Source: an uncultured Mailhella sp. (GTDB taxonomy: Bacteria > Desulfobacterota > Desulfovibrionia > Desulfovibrionales > Desulfovibrionaceae). Taken from it: a stretch of DNA of 5,220 bases. The notes below the pieces were generated by a model. It was not told the DNA's origin, did not search any database, and saw only the letters and a program-made list of their open reading frames with translations. Shown piece after piece: positions 1 to 5,220 of the stretch; position 1 is the stretch's first letter, and the number at the start of each line of letters is the position of its first letter. The stretch covers positions 1 through 5,220 of the forward strand of contig CAJJMX010000131.1 of NCBI GenBank assembly GCA_905192935.1, given 5' to 3'. A program made the translations under genes and the position numbers.

Positions 1-620
1 GGCATGGAATTCTTTCCTGCATGCTCAGCCGGTGCGGATGTCGACGGCACAGGTTCCAGAATCCAGGCAAGATATTTCGTATTGTTGACATGGCCGTTGA
101 TGTCGAGGTCGTCCCTGCGCACGCGCAGAAGGCTTCTGGCCGGCTGCTTCGCACGGAGCCTGGGAATGACGCGGCAGGAGAAGGGCGCACACGGCCGCGG
201 TGCGGACGGGTATCGGGGCACAAGCTCGTCGGGAAGCTGAGCCATGGAGCGGTCGGACAGGCTCATGACCGACCATGCGCTGCCGCCGCTGACGATGAGC
301 TTTTCGTCGGCGTCATAGACTTCGTAGCCTCGATGTCCGAAATGATCGAGCGTGGACGGCCAGGTATGGATACGCAGCTTTTCCCCTTCGTGAGGGAGCC
401 TGTCGATGCGCAGCACAAGTCTTGTAAGCACCCATGTCAGGTCGTGCCTGAGAAGATCGTGTTCACCGAAGCCCAGCAGGTCGGCGTTTCTGCCCGCCGA
501 CTCCTGAAGCCAGTTGCCCAGGGAAGAAAGCGTTGCCACGCCGTTTGCACCGATTTCTCCGTATCGTACCGAAAAATCGATGTCGAACTCATACGGCGCA
601 GCGTGAGAATGTTCAGGCAT
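1..620 (-). CDS. Acyl-ACP thioesterase (FatA/FatB-like), 3' end missing
   Basis: Acyl-ACP thioesterases hydrolyse the thioester of acyl-acyl carrier protein in the cytoplasm and release free fatty acid. The 206 visible residues match the double-hotdog fold of the bacterial and plant family. The first hotdog covers about residues 10-130, with the family-like stretches RYGEIGANGVATL (19-31), NWLQESAG (36-43) and TWVLTRL (62-68). The second begins near residue 163 and carries DLDINGHVNNTKYLAWILE (171-189). The Asp-x-Asn-x-His residues of the plant catalytic network are present as D173, N175 and H177. The acidic residue further downstream lies beyond the window. Bacterial members are usually about 240-250 residues, so perhaps 40 are missing. 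The ATG at 620 is chosen because homology starts soon after it and a GAGG sequence sits 8 bases upstream. No signal peptide is seen. Substrate chain length cannot be read from the sequence. The gene follows tamB on the same strand after 66 bases, so co-transcription is likely. Confidence 0.88.
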   Translation of the reverse strand, partial: MPEHSHAAPYEFDIDFSVRYGEIGANGVATLSSLGNWLQESAGRNADLLGFGEHDLLRHDLTWVLTRLVLRIDRLPHEGEKLRIHTWPSTLDHFGHRGYEVYDADEKLIVSGGSAWSVMSLSDRSMAQLPDELVPRYPSAPRPCAPFSCRVIPRLRAKQPARSLLRVRRDDLDINGHVNNTKYLAWILEPVPSTSAPAEHAGKNSM

Positions 621-623
621 GTT

Positions 624-632
624 CCTTGCCTC
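624..632 (-). promoter_or_regulatory. Ribosome binding site of the thioesterase gene
   Basis: Read on the minus strand the bases are GAGGCAAGG, followed by AAC and the ATG at 620. GAGG at 632-629 stands 8 bases from the start codon, a normal Shine-Dalgarno spacing, while the second purine run (AAGG) is only 3 bases away. The site supports the ATG at 620 over an out-of-frame ATG at 634, which lies just upstream of the purine run. Confidence 0.6.
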
Positions 633-644
633 ATGAAAATGCTT

Positions 645-660
645 CCGGAAGGTTTTCCGG
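645..660 (-). other. Small hairpin between tamB and the thioesterase gene
   Basis: In the minus-strand transcript CCGGAA and TTCCGG form a perfect 6-bp stem around the 4-base loop AACC. It is followed by AAGCATTTTC, so only four T residues lie nearby and they start four bases after the stem. This is too weak for a confident intrinsic terminator. It could cause mild attenuation, act as an RNA-processing or stability element at the tamB 3' end, or be chance, since TCCGGA-type words are common in this DNA. The remainder of the 66-base gap (621-686) shows only the ribosome binding site and no obvious promoter. Confidence 0.3.
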
Positions 661-686
661 GGCTGTAGTTGACGACTGGCGGACGG

Positions 687-3600
687 TCAGTAGTTTTTCT
701 TCCATTCCAGGCCGACTTCCGTCCTGGTTGAAGAGGCTTTGGCCTGAGCGTCGAGACTGGGGGTCAGTTCGATTTCCACCACGGCATCGGTTTCGCTCTC
801 CCGGCCTATGCCCTGCTCAACGCCGACATAGACATTATCGAGCACATACGTTCCCATTTCAAGAGAAGTCTTCGACATATCGGAATTTCCGTCTTCCGAG
901 CCCGTGCTCTCCGAGTTCAGCTTGAACACGTCGAGCCCCAGGAGCTTTCGGCTGAATCCCATGATGTCGGGGCCGCCGAGGCCTGCCAGCTGGGCTGCGC
1001 CTGCGGCCAGCTGAATGGCCTGTACATGACTCAGCGTTCCTGCCGACTGGCCGAACATGATCTGGGAAATGATTTCGTCCTGCGGCATGGTCGGCTGGCT
1101 GGACAGGGAGATTTCCGGCTTTGTGGCCGGGCCGCTCACGGTAACGTCGGCCGTGAGGTTGGAGGCCGTGTACTCCATGACGATGTTGAGCATGGGACTT
1201 ATCGGCCATCCGCCGTCGAAGGAAATGCGTCCTTCGGAAAGATTGAAGTGTCTGCCCAGAAGGTCGAGACCTCCGCGCACGGCCTGAATGTTGCCGGTGA
1301 CGCCTGGTCTGGCAAACGGACCGCGGGCCCGGATGTCTCCCTTCCATTCACATTCGAGACCGTATCCCCGGATGAAAAACTGATTGGGAATACGCACATG
1401 CACGTCCATGGATCCTCCCGGGGCCTTGACCGGAGGGGCGGACTTTTGTCCGGGCTCTTCAATGGGAAGGGTGACGATATCGCTTCCGGGCAGGTCGGCA
1501 AGCTGAATCTGTCCCTTGTCCACGGTGATGTCGGCCCGCACTCTGGGAGCCGAGACGCTGCCCTCGGCACCGAGCGTGCCGGAAAGCATGATGTTGACAT
1601 CCTGCCTGCGCAGAGGGGAAAGCCGGTCCATCCTGCCGGAGACGGAGAGCTGAAGATCGGAAGGATCGAACCAGCCGTCCATGGACACCGTGCCCTTGCG
1701 GCCGTCTCCCGCGGAGAAGGAGAGCGTGAGGGGGGAGCCGGAGCGCCGGATCACGTTCATGCGGTCGGCATCGGCGCGCAGGCGTATGTCCCGGAGTTCC
1801 ACGCCCTGGACGAGGTCGGCAAAGCGGCCGTTGTCGACGGCGGCATGAAGCGTGATTTCCGGAGCGGCAGGCGTGCCGGACAGGACGGAGGTCAGACTGA
1901 TCCTTCCGGAAAGCCGCTGATCGGCCAGAGGCAGCAGTCGCCATATCTGGCCGAGTTCTCCGGCGAGACGGATGTCTCCGTGAAGCGGCCCTCTGACATC
2001 AGGCACGGACATGCCGTGGGACGGCGAGGAAAAGGGAACATCCATCATGACGCGGCAATCCGTAAGGCCGAGTGCCGTTCTGGTTTCTTCCGGCAGGTCA
2101 AGAGCGAGCGAGAGCCGGCGTCTTTTGCCCTCCATGCCGAGTGTCCCCGTGATGTCGGCGGACACGGGGGGAATCGTGGAGCCGGGGAAACGGATATCCT
2201 TCAAGTTCAGCTTTAAGTTTCCGGAAGGATGCGTCGGTGTTCCGGACAGTTCGGCACGAAAGTCCAGAACGCCGTCGGGAATTTCCTGGGAAAGGCTCCG
2301 GAACCGCTGCAGCTCGAGTTCTGCAAGGGATGCCGACACATTGAGACGTTTCGGACTCCAGGACCCGGTCAGGGAAAGCTGTCCGGAGGGAAGCGTTGTC
2401 ATGGACAGATCGGAAAGAGAGAAAACGTCTCCTCTGTGCCGCACTGATGCCGGAGCGTTGAGACGGATGCCTGCAGAATCGCTGCCGGGAAGCCCGAGCA
2501 CGGTCGGACGGACTTCCACATCGAGACGTTCCAGCATGAACACATCGGGTTTCCAGGACATCCTGGCATCACAGCGGATGTCTCCCTGACTTTGCAGCGT
2601 TCCCTGAAGTCTGTTCTTATTGCCGCTGATGCGTGAGGCAACGCGGGACAGGTTAAGCGACGGCGTGGTAAGGCGCATCAGCGCAGCGTCGAGCGCAATG
2701 TCGGGAACGTCCCACAGCTTTTTGATGTCGATGTCGGTGGCAAGTCCTGCGAGGGAAATTTCCCCCTGGGAGGAATGAAGACGAAAACGGTCGAGCCGCG
2801 CCTTCCAGGTCAGAGTCTGCGTCTTGAGGGAGGACAGCACAAGGTGTGCGTCGAGCGGAGAGCCGGAAAGATTCAGGCCGGAGACGCGGGCAAGGGGAGC
2901 CCATCGGGGAATACGTATGTCGAGGGTCCCGTCCAGCGCCGGGGGCGTCATGCCGAGCGCCGCAGCCACGGTTCCCGGTGCGGCAGGGGAAGGGACGAGA
3001 GGCAGCCTGGCCGTGAGTTTCCCCTTGATGGTGCTGTCCTCCACGGAAGCGTTCAGGCTGTCCAGCGCGACGTGAAGGGCTCTGCCTTGTGACGCAGATT
3101 TCTCCTCCATGCTCCAGTGCGCGTCCATGCCGGTTTTCTGACCATTGATTCTGAGCGATGCCCGGGCCTGTCCCTGCAGCAGAGGAAGTTTTTTTTCAGG
3201 TTCTGATGCCGATGCCGGAAGCGGAGACGGTTCGGCCTGTTCTGCTCCGGCTTTTTTCTCTCCTGCGGTCTGGAGCAGTCCGCCGGCGAGAAGGGGCAGC
3301 TCTTCCATGAGGCGGGGCACGTCCGCCCGGGGGATGGAGAGTTCCGCCTCTGCCTTTTCCAGAGTGCTGCCTGCAAGGGACAGCTTGTCGCTTTTCAGCG
3401 TCAGCCTGGTATTCAGCGACGTCATCGCTCCGGTCAGGTCTCCCGTGAAGCGGGCTTTGCCGGAAAGAGTCGGAGACAGCGCGGCCGTATTGTCGAAGTC
3501 GCATTCCGCATGAAAGGTCACGCTGCTTTCGGCGGAGAGCACACGGTCCTTCGGAAGGGAGGCGCTGCCTGCGGCAAAGGCACGCAGACCGGAGCTCTGA

Positions 3601-4847
3601 AGCGTCAGGGCGCTGAGTGCTGCTTCGAGGCGTCTCGCGTCACGCATGGAAACGCTGCCTTCCCCGTGCAGTGCGCAGCCGCTGCCGAAGATTGAGGAGA
3701 GAGTCTTGTCCGTCCAGACCATGTCGGCAAGCTCGATGCCTGTGGTCAGCCATGCGGTATCGTCAAGAGTCTGGGCCCTGAAGGATGCCTTGATTCTGCC
3801 GTTTTTCTGTCCTGCCAGCGCCCAGAGTCTTTCCGAGGCCTTTCCGCTTTCCAGCAGCAGGGAAAGGGACCCTGCCGGAAGTTTTTCCCGGAGATCGTCG
3901 GGAAGTCCGAACTCGGCAAGGACGGAGGCGGAAAGCATGGAATCTTCCGTACCGTTTTCCAGAAGGCCAAGGGAAAGTTCCGTCCGCATGTGTGAAGGAT
4001 TCCCCTTGCCGGACAGATGAAAGACGGCGTGCGCGTCGTTTCCCAGAGCATCCGGCATCAGCGCGGCAAAGCCGAGATCCGAGCCTTCCGCAAGAAGAGA
4101 AAGTTCCAGATCCGGGGAAAGGGAGGACTCCATCGATATCGGCAGACACGGGGCGTCGTCGCGCTTCAGCTGAAGCGCAATCCTTGCTCCGTCGCGGCTC
4201 AGCGCGGCCCGCCCCTCCAGCGTGGCCGTCATGTCCATGCCGATGACGGAAGAGGCCATGGAAGCCTGCCGTATGTTCAGGCTTTCAAGATGAAATGCCG
4301 GGAGCCACCCCGGCCAGCTGCGGAACAGTTCTTCCATGTTCCGTGCCATGTCCCGAGGAGAGAGAGGCTCGGAGGGGTCTTCTTTCGGGGCGGAGTCCGT
4401 CGTAAGCGGAACGCGCAGAAGGCGCGGGTTCACCAGAGAGAGCTCTGCCACCGTAAGCGTGCCGGGAAGCGTGCTGAAGTCCATGCGAAGCTCCGCCTTG
4501 TCCGCTTCCAGCCAGGCCCCCCGGGAGTCCCTGAGGGTGATGCCGGACAGCGTGAGCTCTGAGGGCAGCGGACCTTGCAGGGATTCCACATGAGCGCTCA
4601 GACCTGAGGGCAGAGAGGCAAGCGCGCTGTTGACGGTACCGGTGAGCCATGCCTCGCCCGCACTGCTGCGCAGAAAAAGGAGTCCTCCTCCGACGGCTGC
4701 GGCTGCAAGGCCTATCGTACCGGCAAGCCCCCATGCCGCGAGACGCAGGAGTCTGCGCTTTTTTCCTTTTTTTTCCTTCCGGGGTTCGGAAGGAACGGAA
4801 GACGCATCCTGGTTGTCCGTCAAGTCGTTGCGTTCTTTTTCGCTCAT
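687..4847 (-). CDS. tamB: TamB, translocation and assembly module inner-membrane subunit (AsmA-like)
   Basis: TamB spans the periplasm from an inner-membrane anchor to the TamA barrel. It is implicated in outer-membrane protein assembly and, with other AsmA-like proteins, in phospholipid transport to the outer membrane. The protein is 1386 residues; E. coli TamB is about 1260. Residues 24-36 are basic (KEKKGKKRR within them) and precede one hydrophobic segment at about 33-59, a signal anchor with the body in the periplasm. The middle is beta-rich with recurring SG(T/P)-type turns followed by proline, as at L867, L989, L1088 and V1237, which suits the groove-shaped beta-taco. A TamB (DUF490) domain fills about the last 350 residues: GRISFDGGW at 1206-1214, MPQDEIISQIMFG at 1254-1266, an alanine-rich LAAGAAQLAG stretch near 1280, LGLDVF near 1304 and a final VGLEWKKNY. 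A Lys/Pro/Glu linker lies at 529-553. Six cysteines occur (234, 391, 449, 759, 931, 1166). The ATG at 4847 is preferred because it overlaps the tamA stop and gives the expected basic-plus-anchor N-terminus. Confidence 0.95.
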   Translation of the reverse strand: MSEKERNDLTDNQDASSVPSEPRKEKKGKKRRLLRLAAWGLAGTIGLAAAAVGGGLLFLRSSAGEAWLTGTVNSALASLPSGLSAHVESLQGPLPSELTLSGITLRDSRGAWLEADKAELRMDFSTLPGTLTVAELSLVNPRLLRVPLTTDSAPKEDPSEPLSPRDMARNMEELFRSWPGWLPAFHLESLNIRQASMASSVIGMDMTATLEGRAALSRDGARIALQLKRDDAPCLPISMESSLSPDLELSLLAEGSDLGFAALMPDALGNDAHAVFHLSGKGNPSHMRTELSLGLLENGTEDSMLSASVLAEFGLPDDLREKLPAGSLSLLLESGKASERLWALAGQKNGRIKASFRAQTLDDTAWLTTGIELADMVWTDKTLSSIFGSGCALHGEGSVSMRDARRLEAALSALTLQSSGLRAFAAGSASLPKDRVLSAESSVTFHAECDFDNTAALSPTLSGKARFTGDLTGAMTSLNTRLTLKSDKLSLAGSTLEKAEAELSIPRADVPRLMEELPLLAGGLLQTAGEKKAGAEQAEPSPLPASASEPEKKLPLLQGQARASLRINGQKTGMDAHWSMEEKSASQGRALHVALDSLNASVEDSTIKGKLTARLPLVPSPAAPGTVAAALGMTPPALDGTLDIRIPRWAPLARVSGLNLSGSPLDAHLVLSSLKTQTLTWKARLDRFRLHSSQGEISLAGLATDIDIKKLWDVPDIALDAALMRLTTPSLNLSRVASRISGNKNRLQGTLQSQGDIRCDARMSWKPDVFMLERLDVEVRPTVLGLPGSDSAGIRLNAPASVRHRGDVFSLSDLSMTTLPSGQLSLTGSWSPKRLNVSASLAELELQRFRSLSQEIPDGVLDFRAELSGTPTHPSGNLKLNLKDIRFPGSTIPPVSADITGTLGMEGKRRRLSLALDLPEETRTALGLTDCRVMMDVPFSSPSHGMSVPDVRGPLHGDIRLAGELGQIWRLLPLADQRLSGRISLTSVLSGTPAAPEITLHAAVDNGRFADLVQGVELRDIRLRADADRMNVIRRSGSPLTLSFSAGDGRKGTVSMDGWFDPSDLQLSVSGRMDRLSPLRRQDVNIMLSGTLGAEGSVSAPRVRADITVDKGQIQLADLPGSDIVTLPIEEPGQKSAPPVKAPGGSMDVHVRIPNQFFIRGYGLECEWKGDIRARGPFARPGVTGNIQAVRGGLDLLGRHFNLSEGRISFDGGWPISPMLNIVMEYTASNLTADVTVSGPATKPEISLSSQPTMPQDEIISQIMFGQSAGTLSHVQAIQLAAGAAQLAGLGGPDIMGFSRKLLGLDVFKLNSESTGSEDGNSDMSKTSLEMGTYVLDNVYVGVEQGIGRESETDAVVEIELTPSLDAQAKASSTRTEVGLEWKKNY

Positions 4848-4849
4848 CA
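4845..4849 (-). promoter_or_regulatory. TGATG stop-start overlap coupling tamA to tamB
   Basis: On the minus strand the TGA stop of tamA (4849-4847) and the ATG of tamB (4847-4845) share one A. The bases just upstream are a GGGCAGACTTTCTG sequence with no good Shine-Dalgarno match at normal spacing; the nearest purine-rich run, GGGCAGA, is about 7 bases or more away. tamB translation therefore probably relies on ribosomes finishing tamA, which would keep production of the two partner proteins linked. Confidence 0.7.
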
Positions 4850-5220
4850 GAAAGTCTGCCCGATGCTGATGTATAACTGATAGCCTTTGTCGTCGCTCTT
4901 TTTGTCCAGAGGCACGGCGACGTCGAAGCGGACGGGACCTATGGGCGTGTAGTATCTCAGGCCGATGCCCGCACCCCATTCAAAGTCCTGGAAAAGTCTT
5001 GGAAATTCATCTTCATAGACCATGCCGCCGTCGAGGAAGGGAACAATGCCTATGTCTTTCGTCACCCTGAAGCGGGCTTCAAGATTGATTTCGTGAAATG
5101 AGGCGCCGCCGCGGGGATCGCCGTATCTGTCCTTCGGCCCTATGGCCTGGTAGGAATAGCCGCGGACCGAACCGCCTCCGCCGCAGTAGAACCGCAGGGA
5201 AGGCGGAATGTTGGTTATGT
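4847..5220 (-). CDS. tamA: TamA-type Omp85 outer-membrane barrel protein, C-terminal part
   Basis: TamA is an outer-membrane beta-barrel of the BamA/Omp85 family with periplasmic POTRA domains. It is the partner of TamB in the translocation and assembly module. Only the last 123 residues are in the window; the POTRA domains and early strands lie beyond the right edge. The visible part begins within the barrel and shows FYCGGGGSVRGYSYQ (fragment residues 10-24), containing the VRGF/Y lid-lock motif of loop 6 that is a hallmark of Omp85 proteins (VRGY at 5167-5156). Later strands include INLEARF, GIVPFLDGGMVY, WGAGIGLRYYTPIGPVRFDVAVPL and the closing strand LYISIGQTF. The protein ends in phenylalanine, as expected for a barrel beta-signal recognised by the BAM complex. 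Assignment to TamA rather than BamA rests on the adjacent, overlapping tamB gene and the short GPVRFDVAVPLD-type tail. A cysteine just before the GGGG run is a small oddity. Confidence 0.9.
   Translation of the reverse strand, partial: ITNIPPSLRFYCGGGGSVRGYSYQAIGPKDRYGDPRGGASFHEINLEARFRVTKDIGIVPFLDGGMVYEDEFPRLFQDFEWGAGIGLRYYTPIGPVRFDVAVPLDKKSDDKGYQLYISIGQTF

Noticed and set aside
85..90. TTGACA on the plus strand resembling a -35 promoter box
   Set aside because: It is the complement of codons for the conserved His-Val-Asn-Asn of the thioesterase, and no gene follows it on the plus strand.
437..634. 65-codon minus-strand frame starting at ATG 634
   Set aside because: It is out of frame with the thioesterase, which starts at 620 and shows clear family motifs; the short frame encodes nothing recognisable.
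21..668. 215-codon open frame on the plus strand over the thioesterase gene
   Set aside because: The opposite strand encodes a clear thioesterase with its catalytic motif, and the plus-strand protein is unrecognisable.
1026..2216. 396-codon open frame on the plus strand inside tamB
   Set aside because: It is fully antisense to a strongly recognisable TamB domain, its protein has no familiar motif and is rich in Gly, Arg and His, and long antisense frames are expected in GC-rich coding DNA.
1579..4020. Many scattered TCCGGA/GCCGGAA words that look like dispersed repeats
   Set aside because: In the tamB frame many of them encode the recurring Leu-Ser-Gly turns of the beta-taco (CTT/CTG TCC GGx), so protein repetition and codon use explain them.
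4285..4734. 149-codon minus-strand frame inside tamB as an independent gene
   Set aside because: It is Arg-rich, lacks recognisable motifs and lies wholly within tamB. It is considered only as the possible -1 frameshift extension noted in the findings.
4848..4979. 44-residue N-terminal extension of TamB starting at 4979
   Set aside because: It would overlap the conserved tail of TamA in another frame and is Arg/His-rich. The ATG at 4847 has the TGATG overlap and gives a normal basic-plus-anchor N-terminus.

Overview
The window holds three genes, all on the minus strand, with no gene-free stretch longer than 66 bases. In transcription order (right to left) they are the 3' end of an Omp85-family outer-membrane barrel gene of the TamA type (4847-5220), a complete tamB-type gene for a giant inner-membrane-anchored periplasmic protein (687-4847), and the 5' part of an acyl-ACP thioesterase gene (1-620, cut off at the left edge). 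No RNA gene, mobile element, CRISPR array or attachment site is visible.

The organism must be a Gram-negative (diderm) bacterium, because TamA and TamB span the outer membrane and periplasm. The sequence looks moderately GC-rich (judged by eye), with many antisense open frames. The TamA tail and the presence of an acyl-ACP thioesterase remind me of Desulfovibrionaceae-like bacteria. That placement is an impression only, and other proteobacterial groups remain possible.

The genes look like one transcription unit. The tamA stop and tamB start share one base (TGATG), which suggests translational coupling. The tamB stop and the thioesterase start lie 66 bases apart, with a small hairpin and a plausible ribosome binding site between them. 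TamA and TamB act together in assembling outer-membrane proteins, and TamB-like AsmA-family proteins also help move phospholipids to the outer membrane. A thioesterase that releases fatty acids from acyl-ACP would fit an envelope-lipid theme, but this functional link is inference from position.

This is mainly a conserved envelope-biogenesis locus and I see no convincing new system. The points most worth a second look are the tamAB-thioesterase linkage and an A-rich, dnaX-like slippery tract with a nearby hairpin just inside tamB. Lesser points are a lysine- and proline-rich linker inside TamB, also encoded by A tracts, and the hairpin before the thioesterase gene.
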